A stretch of 64,000 nucleotides of DNA from CAILLO01 sp964579735 (GTDB lineage: Bacteria > Bacillota > Clostridia > Saccharofermentanales > UBA5734): NCBI GenBank assembly GCA_964579735.1, contig CAZOHH010000002.1:1-64000 (forward strand), read 5' to 3'. Shown one piece after another: positions 32,874-41,168 of the stretch (positions within the stretch are counted from its first letter, which is position 1; every line of letters begins with the position of its first letter). The notes under the pieces were generated by a model that worked only from the letters and a program-made list of their open reading frames with translations, did not search any database and had not been told where the DNA came from. A program made the translations under genes and the position numbers.

Positions 32874-35177
32874 TTACTGGTCGGAACGGGGACGGTCCTG
32901 GGGCGGACGATCCCCCTGAGGACGATCGCCATGTGGACGGTCTCCATAGTTGGGACGGTCGCCATGCGGACGGTCGCCGCGCGGGCGGTCGCCATAGGGT
33001 CGGTCGCCGTGGGGACGGTCGCCGAACGGGCGGTCGCTGCGGGGACGCTCACCGCGGGGCTCTTCAGGACGGTCGACGTAGCCTTCGGGCTTCGGCAGGC
33101 AATCCCTGCGGGAGAGGTTGATGCGGCCCTGGCTGTCGAGCTCCATGACCTTGACGTCGAAGACGTCTCCGACGGCGCAGAAGTCCTCGACCTTCTCGAC
33201 GCGCTTCCAGTCGAGCTTGGACACGTGGACCAGACCTTCCTTGCCGGGCAGGAATTCGACGAAGCAGCCGAAGGGCATCAGGCGAGTCACCTTGCCGTGG
33301 AACACCTGCCCGACCTGCGGGTCGTTGGCGATGCCCTGGATGATGGCGATGGCCCTCTTGGAGGCTTCGATGTCGGGCGTCGCGACGAACACGCGGCCGT
33401 CCTCCTCGATGTCGATCTGCACGCCGGTGTCGGCGATGATGCGGTTGATGACCTTTCCGCCGGGGCCGATGACTTCGCGGATCTTGTCGACCGGAATCTG
33501 GATCTGGACGATCTTGGGAGCGTACTGCGAAAGCTCCTCGCGGGGTGCGGGGATGCAGGGCAGGATGACTTCCTCGATGATCTGCATGCGGCCCTTGCGG
33601 GTCATTTCGAAGGCCTGACGGATGATCTCGTAGGAAAGTCCATCGACCTTGATGTCCATCTGGATGGCGGTGATGCCCTTCTCCGTGCCGGCGACCTTGA
33701 AGTCCATGTCGCCGAAGAAATCCTCGATGCCCTGGATATCCATGAACACCAGGAAGTCATCGGAGTTCTCTTCGTTCACGATCAATCCGGAAGAGATTCC
33801 TGCGACCGGTCTCTTGATTGGAACTCCAGCATCCATCAACGATAACGTGCTGGCGCAGACGGAGCCCTGGGAAGTCGAACCGTTGGACATCAGAATCTCG
33901 GAGACCAGGCGGATCGCATAGGGGAACTCGTCTTCGGTAGGGATGACGGGAAGCAGCGAGCGCTCGGCGAGGGCGCCGTGGCCGATCTCGCGACGGCCGG
34001 GGCTGCGCGGGGCCTTGGCTTCTCCGACGCTGTATCCGGGGAAGTTGTAGTGGTGCATGTAGCGCTTCTCATCGATGGAGTCGAGACCGTCGAGACGCTG
34101 CACGTTGGAAAGAGGACCCAGAGTGGTGGACGTGAGGACCTGGGTCTGGCCGCGCTCGAAGAGCCCGGAGCCGTGGACCCGAGGCAACAGGCCTACCGCC
34201 GCCGTCAGCGGACGGATCTGGTCGATGCCGCGTCCGTCGACGCGCTTGTGCTCCTTGAGGAGGTATTGACGGACGACCTTCTTCTCGAGCTTGTAGATCG
34301 CATCGCCGACGCGGGAAACCCACTCTGCGTTGAGCGTCTTGATGTGCTCGGTCGTGTCGGTGGTGAGCTTGGCGACGTTGCCATCGCGGATGCTCTTGTC
34401 GTCGGAAAGCACGGCTTCGCGCATGCGGTCATATGCGAAGGTCTTGACGGCGGCGAACATCTCCTCGGGCACGTCGGACGAGGTATAGGCGAACTTGGGC
34501 TTGCCGATTTCCTTGACGATGCCATCGATGAAGGCGCAAAGGTCCTTTATGGCGGCATGTCCTTCGACGATGGCGTCCAGCATGGTCTTCTCGTCGACTT
34601 CATTGGCGCCCGCCTCGATCATGACGACCTTTTTCGCCGATGCGGCCAGAGTCACGTACATGTCGCTGGTCTCGCGCTCGGCTTCAGTCGGGTTGATGAC
34701 GACCTTCCCGTCGACGAGTCCGATGATCACGCCCGCGATGGGGCCGTTCCAAGGAATGTCGGACGTGGAGAGGGCGATGGATGTGCCGATCATCGCGACG
34801 GTTTCGGGAGAACAGTCCTGATCGACCGAAAGCACCAGGTTCACGACGACGACGTCATTGCGGAGGTCCTTCGGGAAGAGAGGCCTGATGGGACGGTCGA
34901 TGTTGCGGGAAGTGAGGACCGCATTCTCGGAGGGACGGCTTTCACGCTTGATGAAGCCTCCGGGAATCTTTCCGACGGAGTAGAGCTTCTCTTCATACTC
35001 GACGCTCAACGGGAAGAAATCGATGTTTTCGCGGGGTTTGGTAGAAGCGGTGGCGGTCGAAAGGACCACGGTGTCGCCATAGCGCACGAGGCACGAGCCG
35101 TTCGCGAACTGTGCGAGTTTGCCCGTCTCGACGACAAGCGGACGCCCAGCGAGGGTATAGGTAAAGGTCTTGTTCAT
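32874..35177 (-). CDS. pnp: Polynucleotide phosphorylase with a GDRP-repeat tail
   Basis: PNPase degrades RNA 3' to 5' using phosphate, and can add tails in reverse. The 767-residue protein has two RNase PH domains (RDIDRPIRPLFPKDLRNDV-type motif near residue 85; ERSLLPVIPTEDEFPYAIR in the second), a KH domain with IREVIGPGGKVINRIIADTG, and an S1 domain (GQVFHGKVTRLMPFGCFVEF). After the S1 domain comes an unusual 64-residue disordered tail rich in Gly, Asp, Arg and Pro with eight xGDRP units. The ATG at 35177 follows TTTGGAGG. It is downstream of rpsO, separated by structured hairpins that may mediate autocontrol. Confidence 0.97.
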   Translation of the reverse strand: MNKTFTYTLAGRPLVVETGKLAQFANGSCLVRYGDTVVLSTATASTKPRENIDFFPLSVEYEEKLYSVGKIPGGFIKRESRPSENAVLTSRNIDRPIRPLFPKDLRNDVVVVNLVLSVDQDCSPETVAMIGTSIALSTSDIPWNGPIAGVIIGLVDGKVVINPTEAERETSDMYVTLAASAKKVVMIEAGANEVDEKTMLDAIVEGHAAIKDLCAFIDGIVKEIGKPKFAYTSSDVPEEMFAAVKTFAYDRMREAVLSDDKSIRDGNVAKLTTDTTEHIKTLNAEWVSRVGDAIYKLEKKVVRQYLLKEHKRVDGRGIDQIRPLTAAVGLLPRVHGSGLFERGQTQVLTSTTLGPLSNVQRLDGLDSIDEKRYMHHYNFPGYSVGEAKAPRSPGRREIGHGALAERSLLPVIPTEDEFPYAIRLVSEILMSNGSTSQGSVCASTLSLMDAGVPIKRPVAGISSGLIVNEENSDDFLVFMDIQGIEDFFGDMDFKVAGTEKGITAIQMDIKVDGLSYEIIRQAFEMTRKGRMQIIEEVILPCIPAPREELSQYAPKIVQIQIPVDKIREVIGPGGKVINRIIADTGVQIDIEEDGRVFVATPDIEASKRAIAIIQGIANDPQVGQVFHGKVTRLMPFGCFVEFLPGKEGLVHVSKLDWKRVEKVEDFCAVGDVFDVKVMELDSQGRINLSRRDCLPKPEGYVDRPEEPRGERPRSDRPFGDRPHGDRPYGDRPRGDRPHGDRPNYGDRPHGDRPQGDRPPQDRPRSDQ
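32904..33026 (-). repeat. 15-bp coding tandem repeat (eight xGDRP units in the PNPase tail)
   Basis: The minus strand encodes eight consecutive five-residue units F/H/Y/R/H/Y/H/Q-GDRP (residues 718-758), one with an extra Asn. At the DNA level this is a degenerate 15-bp repeat recognisable on the plus strand as recurring GGACGGTCGCC. It is in frame throughout and the copy number could vary by recombination. Confidence 0.9.
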
Positions 35178-35238
35178 GGGTTTTCCTCCAAAGGAAACAT
35201 TTTGGGGTTCCGACTTTCCCCTCCGGAGAGAGTAGCTT

Positions 35239-35289
35239 GTAGATTCCGCGCCCGGACGGCCCTCGCTGCAGGCCGGACGTGCAATCTAC
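35239..35289 (-). other. Long stem-loop in the pnp leader (possible RNase III site)
   Basis: GTAGATT and AATCTAC (minus strand) form the outer stem of a 51-nt structure with further GC-rich pairs inside (CGGCC with GGCCG). A small CCGGC/GCCGG hairpin lies just upstream at 35300-35313. No T-tract follows, so this is a leader structure rather than a terminator. Confidence 0.5.
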
Positions 35290-35340
35290 GATCTACTGAC
35301 CGGCGGAGGCCGGAATGGCGGCGGTTCTAGGAATTCCTTA

Positions 35341-35376
35341 CGAAGGCGGCGGTTCCCGAGAGAGCCGCCGCCTTCG
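35341..35376 (-). other. GC-rich hairpin after rpsO
   Basis: A perfect 12-bp stem (35341-35352 with 35365-35376) and a 12-base loop starting 9 bp after the rpsO stop. There is no T-tract on its 3' side, so it is more likely a processing or mRNA-stabilising hairpin than an efficient terminator. Confidence 0.6.
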
Positions 35377-35385
35377 ATCAGGTCA

Positions 35386-35649
35386 TCACTTGCGGATTTC
35401 GAGTCTTTCGATGATGGAACGGTACCGGTTCATATCGATGCTCTGAAGGTAACCTAGAAGGCCTCTCCTCTGCCCGACCAGCATCAGCAGGCCTCGGCGG
35501 GAGTGATGGTCCTTTTTGTGGACTTTCAGATGCTCGGTCAGATGGTTGATCCTCTGGGTGAAGATCGCGATCTGGACTTCAGGGGAACCGGTGTCGCCCT
35601 CATGGAGAGCGAAGTTCTTGATGGTATCCGACTTTGTTACAATGTCCAT
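35386..35649 (-). CDS. rpsO: 30S ribosomal protein S15
   Basis: S15 binds the central domain of 16S rRNA early in 30S assembly. The 87-residue product has the conserved HEGDTGSPEVQIAIFTQRI, HLKVHKKDHHSRRGLLMLVG and the tail QRRGLLGYLQSIDMNRYRSI. The ATG at 35649 follows GGAGGATGA. A promoter and a foldable leader lie upstream, and pnp lies downstream, the same pairing as in E. coli and many other bacteria. Confidence 0.97.
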   Translation of the reverse strand: MDIVTKSDTIKNFALHEGDTGSPEVQIAIFTQRINHLTEHLKVHKKDHHSRRGLLMLVGQRRGLLGYLQSIDMNRYRSIIERLEIRK

Positions 35650-35673
35650 TCATCCTCCTGTTTTCTGTTTCCA

Positions 35674-35714
35674 TCGACTACGTGGGTGGTTGGACGCTCC
35701 ACGGACCTGGTCGA
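35674..35714 (-). promoter_or_regulatory. Structured leader of rpsO (candidate S15 autoregulatory element)
   Basis: In the minus-strand leader, TCGAC (35710-35714 side) pairs with GTCGA (35674-35678 side), enclosing a second stem GTGG/CCAC. This nested fold sits about 25 nt before the start codon. Known S15 regulators are diverse helical junctions; only the pairing is seen here. Confidence 0.35.
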
Positions 35715-35730
35715 CGGCATTCGTCCAATC

Positions 35731-35759
35731 AATCTATCACAAGGTCTGCGTGTTTGCAA
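35731..35759 (-). promoter_or_regulatory. Promoter of rpsO-pnp
   Basis: A minus-strand -35 TTGCAA (35754-35759), a 17-bp spacer and -10 TAGATT (35731-35736). Predicted start near 35724 gives a leader of about 75 nt. Confidence 0.6.
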
Positions 35760-35789
35760 ACCAGCGGACCGCATGGACGGAACGGTCAT

Positions 35790-36962
35790 TCATTCGTAGA
35801 GATGTTCCTCTCCCCGATCGCGGATCACGACTCTGGTGCGGCCATCGATCGCGGCTTCTACCCGGCCGATGACCTTCGCCGCGACGCCATGCCGTGAAGC
35901 GGCGGAAACGACCGTCGAAGCATCGGACGGGTCGCAGTAGACCTCGAGACGATGCCCCATGTTGAACACCTTGTACATTTCGCTCGAGGCGATTCCACCA
36001 GACGATAGGATGGCTGCGAAAAGCGGTGGCGTTTCGAATAGGGAATCCTTGATGTAGAGAAGCGCATCCCCGAAGTCGCGGCACTTCGCAAGTCCCCCAC
36101 CCGTGCAGTGGATCATTCCGTGAACGAGCCCCGGGCTCTGAACGAGCAGGTCGCGGACGATCGGCAGGTATGTTCGGGTCGGGGATAGAATCGCCTCGCC
36201 GACCGACATCTTCGAGCCGGGCAACCTGTCATGGATAAGGAATCGCCCGCAATAGGCATCGACTTCAGGAATCGTATTCGAAACCGTCTCAGGGTAGCGC
36301 AGAAGATAATCGTGACGAAGAAGCAGGTGCCGGGCCGCCGTGAGGCCGTTCGATCCCATGCCGGAATTCTCGCGGGTCTCGTAGGATGCCATACCCGTGG
36401 AGGATAGCCCGACGATGGCGTCTCCTGGGCGAATATCCGATGTGGTGATGACGTCTTTCCGTCTTATTCTCACAATCACCGTGGAATCCACGATCAGCGT
36501 CTGCACGAGGTCGCCGACATCAGCCGTCTCTCCGCCTGTCATTTCCACGTCGATTCCGAGTTCCGATAGACGAGCGATACATTCGACATATCCGTCGATC
36601 ACGGCAGCGATGCACGCCCCGTCGATCCGATGCGCGTTTCGACCGATCGTGTTCGAAAGATGGAATCCACCGACCGCGCCGATGCAGGCGAGATCGTCGG
36701 TGTTCATCACGAGGGAATCCTGCGAGATGCCCTTGAACCATTCCCTGGAACCGGTCTCGCGGTACATCAGATAGGCGGCCGAGGCCTTGGTGCCGGCTCC
36801 ATCGGCGTGGACGGCCGTGCAATACTCCTCGTCACCCGCCATATCCGGCAGCAGTTTGCAGAACGCTCCGGGGAAGAGCCCTCTGGACTGTCCCGCGACG
36901 GCCTTCTTCACGTCATCCTTGGTCGGGGAGACACCGCGACTGAGATAGGCTTCCGCCGCCAT
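35790..36962 (-). CDS. purM: Phosphoribosylformylglycinamidine cyclo-ligase (AIR synthase), long form
   Basis: PurM closes the imidazole ring, forming AIR from FGAM with ATP. The 390 residues and the motifs HADGAGTKASAAYLMYRETG, ISQDSLVMNTDDLACIGAVG and TGGETADVGDLVQTLIVDST match the long AIR-synthase form that I know best from Bacteroidetes, rather than the roughly 345-residue PurM usual in Bacillota. The C-terminal AIRS_C domain includes HCTGGGLAKC and MYKVFNMGHRLEVY. The ATG at 36962 follows CTAGGAGG. It lies directly downstream of rnpB with no clear promoter of its own; no other purine gene is adjacent (purB is 33 kb away). Confidence 0.88.
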   Translation of the reverse strand: MAAEAYLSRGVSPTKDDVKKAVAGQSRGLFPGAFCKLLPDMAGDEEYCTAVHADGAGTKASAAYLMYRETGSREWFKGISQDSLVMNTDDLACIGAVGGFHLSNTIGRNAHRIDGACIAAVIDGYVECIARLSELGIDVEMTGGETADVGDLVQTLIVDSTVIVRIRRKDVITTSDIRPGDAIVGLSSTGMASYETRENSGMGSNGLTAARHLLLRHDYLLRYPETVSNTIPEVDAYCGRFLIHDRLPGSKMSVGEAILSPTRTYLPIVRDLLVQSPGLVHGMIHCTGGGLAKCRDFGDALLYIKDSLFETPPLFAAILSSGGIASSEMYKVFNMGHRLEVYCDPSDASTVVSAASRHGVAAKVIGRVEAAIDGRTRVVIRDRGEEHLYE

Positions 36963-37011
36963 TCATCCTCCTAGGGAACTCCTCGAATCGTTGACCCGGC
37001 CATAAATGTCG

Positions 37012-37363
37012 CTTTCCGAGCGGACCTATAAGCCGGGTTCTGTCTTGAACAGCCATCTGTCTACGCCTGCTGTTTCCAGCAGGCTCCAGCCACCTCCCCG
37101 GGACCGGCGGGCAACCGATCGTCCCTCCACGGTGTTGCTCCAGGTGGGGTTTGCATAGCCGACGCGTCGCCGCGCCGCTGGTGAGCTCTTACCTCGCCTT
37201 TCCATCCTTACCGGCCCGAAGACCGGCGGTATCTCTCTGTTGCACTGTCCTTGAAGTCGCCTTCACCGGGAACTACCCGGCACCTCTGCCCTATGGAGCC
37301 CGGACTTTCCTCGTTCGGGGCCTTTCGGCACACCGCCCGCGGCTGTCCAGTCCGCTCGGAAAG
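37012..37363 (-). ncRNA. rnpB: RNase P RNA (bacterial, type A-like)
   Basis: The catalytic RNA that removes 5' leaders from tRNA precursors. On the minus strand the ends pair as helix P1 (CTTTCCGAGCGGAC at the 5' end with GTCCGCTCGGAAAG at the 3' end). Universal motifs appear in order: GAGGAAAGTCCGGGCTCC, then ATAGGGCAGAGGTGCC, CAGTGCAACAGAGAG, GGTAAGAGCTCACC, and finally ACAGAACCCGGCTTATAG. Ends are estimated from P1. The 352-nt length and GC-rich extra helices suggest the ancestral A type rather than the Bacillus B type. Confidence 0.95.
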
Positions 37364-37370
37364 CCTCTAC

Positions 37371-37400
37371 ATTATATGTCAATCGTGTCGATCCGGGCAA
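37371..37400 (-). promoter_or_regulatory. Promoter of rnpB
   Basis: A minus-strand perfect -10 TATAAT (37371-37376) with -35 TTGCCC (37395-37400), spacer 18 bp, inside the end of trmK. The predicted start near 37364 coincides with the 5' end of the P1 helix. Confidence 0.75.
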
Positions 37401-38091
37401 TCCATTTCGCGCGATGCCTTACGGCAACCTGATCGACCGGTTCCGTGGAAGCCGACAGTCCACGGATCTCCTTCTCCAATCGACGCCGAAGGCTCGCGAG
37501 ATAGGGCACCAGGGACTCCGGCCGTCGGTCGATGAGGTCGCGTCCGACCAGGAGTTCGAAGTCGTCGTAAGGTTTTGTCGGAGGGTCTCCCTCCCTGCCC
37601 GCTCGGCAGCGCAGGCAGGTATAGAAGCGCCCCGCGTCGAAGGCGACCTCTTCCCTTTCGATGAGGAAGGAGCGGTCGAGCAGGTAGGCCCGCAGATCAG
37701 GAAGGGACTTCATGGGCTGCAGCACGATCGCCGCCACCGTGCGGGCTGCGGCGAGATTCCGCTCGAGGATGTCCGCGGTCTCGAGCCCTCCTAGACCGGC
37801 GACCACGACGACGTCGTCGGAAAGGCAGTCCATTCCATCGAGACCGTCGGCTACCTCCGCGAAGACCCTGTCCGCGGTCCGGCTTTTGGCGATGTTGCGG
37901 CGTGCTACGGCCACGGGACCCTCACGGACATCACGGGCAATGGCGGTGATGCACCTTCCCACCTTGACGAGGTGAATGGGAAGGTAGGCGTGGTCCGACC
38001 CGACGTCAATGACCCGTCGGCATGTCGGAATCAAGCCGGCCACACCACTCAACCGCACGGAGAGCACGGGACCGGACCGAACTGGATCCAT
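37372..38091 (-). CDS. trmK: tRNA (adenine-22-N1)-methyltransferase TrmK
   Basis: TrmK uses SAM to methylate N1 of A22 in the D loop of some tRNAs, a Gram-positive enzyme. The SAM-binding motif VIDVGSDHAYLPIHLVK, the second motif VVAGLGGLETADIL and LQPMKSLPDLRAYL match the YqfN family. The protein has 239 residues. The ATG at 38091 lies 5 bp after the rpoD stop and has no clear ribosome site; a GTG eight codons downstream (38067) may be the true start. The rpoD-trmK order is conserved in Bacillota. Confidence 0.93.
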   Translation of the reverse strand: MDPVRSGPVLSVRLSGVAGLIPTCRRVIDVGSDHAYLPIHLVKVGRCITAIARDVREGPVAVARRNIAKSRTADRVFAEVADGLDGMDCLSDDVVVVAGLGGLETADILERNLAAARTVAAIVLQPMKSLPDLRAYLLDRSFLIEREEVAFDAGRFYTCLRCRAGREGDPPTKPYDDFELLVGRDLIDRRPESLVPYLASLRRRLEKEIRGLSASTEPVDQVAVRHRAKWIARIDTIDI

Positions 38092-38096
38092 CGGGA

Positions 38097-39170
<1,074 letters not shown>

Positions 39171-39206
39171 GGAATCTCCTTTCATTTCCTTCATCCGGAT
39201 TCCCTC

Positions 39207-41060
39207 CTATTTCGGGTCCTTCATTTCAGACAGTCTTCGTGTGATCGAGAGCAGTTCCTTCTTGAGCTCAGGTAGATCCGGAGGTGCCGGATCCGATATG
39301 ATGCGCGATGCAATCTCCTCCCGTCGAGCGCGAAGGCGAAGCCGGCGTGTCCGGAGGAGATGTTGTTCGGCTGTCTGCGCGGCGTTTTCAAGGTCGGTCG
39401 GATCCCCTAGGGACATACAGGCCTTCGCGACCAGGGAGGGCATGGGATGACCAAGCAAGGTCAGGCCTTCGGAGAGGGAGACGAGGTCGGAGACGCTGCA
39501 TCTTCTCTGTAACGCGCGCTCGATCACCGTGGCGGCGAAGCCGCGCATGACGCCTTCCGTGAAGTCGTCGACGACCGGAGGAGCCTTCATCACGGCAAGC
39601 AGACCCGGGACGGTTCCGATCATGCAGACGAGAAGGAATTCCTCCTTGGATGCCTGAGCGGAAATGTTCGTTCCCTCGCTTGAGTCCTCGTCGGGCTCGA
39701 ACGCGTCCTGCCGAGGCGTCACGGTCCTTGAAGCCAAGGTCGGTTGGCGGTCGGAAGCACGACCGCTCCTGCGACGATCCACCTCCTGCATCACGCTGTC
39801 CGGAGAAATGCGGACGATGTCGGCTACCTTTGCGGCGTAGAGTTCGCGGACGATCGCATTGGGTTCGGCGGCGAGCACCTGACAGGCATCGTCCTGATAG
39901 GAGAGGATGTCCAGGTTTCCATCCCGCGTGTTCTTCCGTTCGGTGACGAGAAGCCGGAAATCCATCAGCGGCAATGCCTTTTCGATCAGCGCCCGGAACA
40001 ACTCTGCACCGTTCCGTCGGATGAACTCGTCCGGGTCCTTGCCTTCCGGAACCTGAAGGACGCTGACGCGGCACCCCTTCGCGGAGAGGATGTCGAGACC
40101 TCGGAGCGCTGCGGCCTGACCGGCCGCGTCGGAATCATAGGCTATGACGATGTCCTCCGCGAACTTGCGCAGGGTCGTGGCCTGGGCGTCGGTCATGGCG
40201 GTCCCGAGGGAGGCGACGGCATTGTCGACGCCGGCCTGGTGCATGGAAATGGCATCCATGTATCCTTCCACGATGATCAGACGTTTCTGCCGGCTCATCT
40301 TGGCGATGTTGAGCGCGAAGAGATGTCGGCCTTTGGTGTAGATCGACGTTTCGGGAGAGTTGATGTATTTCGGATTGGAATCATCGAGGACGCGGCCGCC
40401 GAATGCGACGATCCGACCCATGACATCGAGGATCGGAAACATGAGGCGTCCGCGGAAGAGGTCGATGAGGCCCCCCGTTCCGCGCTTCGTGAAGAGGCCG
40501 GATCTCGAGAGGAATTCGTCTTCGTAGCCCTTTGAACGGAGATGCTTCAGGAGTCCTTCCCATTCGTCCGGCGCGTATCCGAGACCAAACCGGCGAGCCG
40601 TAGAGGGCTGGATTTCACGCTTCTGCAGGTAATCACGCGCTCGTCCTCCCGCATCGCCCTGGAGCCCGTGGTAGAAATAGCGGGCAGCCTCGACGGACAC
40701 CGCGTGGAGGGACTTGTTCAACTCCGAACGCCTGCGGTATTCGTCATCCTCGGGCTCGGGCAGCTTGATTCCAGCTCGGTCGGCGAGGATGCGGAGGGCA
40801 TCGAGGTATCCCACTTTCTCGATGTCCTTGACGAAGCCGATCACGTCTCCGCCCTTGTTGCATCCGAAGCAGTAATAGATCTGCTTCGAGGGGGATACGC
40901 TGAAGGAGGACGTGTTCTCGCTGTGGAAAGGACAGAGTCCGAAGAAATTCTGCCCACTCTTCTTCTCGAGGTGGACATGCTGCTCCACCACGGCGACGAT
41001 GTCGTTCCGCGCCTTTATCTCCTCGACGAGGCTTTCGGGAATCAAATGGCCCTGTGTCAT
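39207..41060 (-). CDS. dnaG: DNA primase
   Basis: DnaG makes RNA primers for replication. The N-terminal CHC2 zinc finger is clear (CPFHSENTSSFSVSP then YYCFGCNKGGD), the TOPRIM catalytic core contains RLIIVEGYMDAISMHQAG and VIAYDSDAAGQAA, and a C-terminal helicase-binding region follows. The product has 617 residues from the ATG at 41060 (MTQGHLIPES), which has CAGGAACC upstream; an ATG five codons earlier is possible. No strong promoter was found in the 108 bp upstream. Confidence 0.97.
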   Translation of the reverse strand: MTQGHLIPESLVEEIKARNDIVAVVEQHVHLEKKSGQNFFGLCPFHSENTSSFSVSPSKQIYYCFGCNKGGDVIGFVKDIEKVGYLDALRILADRAGIKLPEPEDDEYRRRSELNKSLHAVSVEAARYFYHGLQGDAGGRARDYLQKREIQPSTARRFGLGYAPDEWEGLLKHLRSKGYEDEFLSRSGLFTKRGTGGLIDLFRGRLMFPILDVMGRIVAFGGRVLDDSNPKYINSPETSIYTKGRHLFALNIAKMSRQKRLIIVEGYMDAISMHQAGVDNAVASLGTAMTDAQATTLRKFAEDIVIAYDSDAAGQAAALRGLDILSAKGCRVSVLQVPEGKDPDEFIRRNGAELFRALIEKALPLMDFRLLVTERKNTRDGNLDILSYQDDACQVLAAEPNAIVRELYAAKVADIVRISPDSVMQEVDRRRSGRASDRQPTLASRTVTPRQDAFEPDEDSSEGTNISAQASKEEFLLVCMIGTVPGLLAVMKAPPVVDDFTEGVMRGFAATVIERALQRRCSVSDLVSLSEGLTLLGHPMPSLVAKACMSLGDPTDLENAAQTAEQHLLRTRRLRLRARREEIASRIISDPAPPDLPELKKELLSITRRLSEMKDPK

Positions 41061-41168
41061 CGGTTCCTGCCGCATCTCTTCATATGGTAGATTTCGATGG
41101 CAGTGGAACGGATTCCTGCCTGCGTTCGAAAATATTCTCGATGATTCATCAAGGGAATGTCCATGAAC

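Noticed and set aside
32904..33026. CRISPR-like regularly spaced repeat
   Set aside because: The repeat is contiguous, in frame, 15 bp long and codes for xGDRP in PNPase; there are no spacers or cas genes.
41061..41168. A promoter for dnaG-rpoD
   Set aside because: Only poor matches (such as TTCCAC with ATATGA) were found, so I did not list one.
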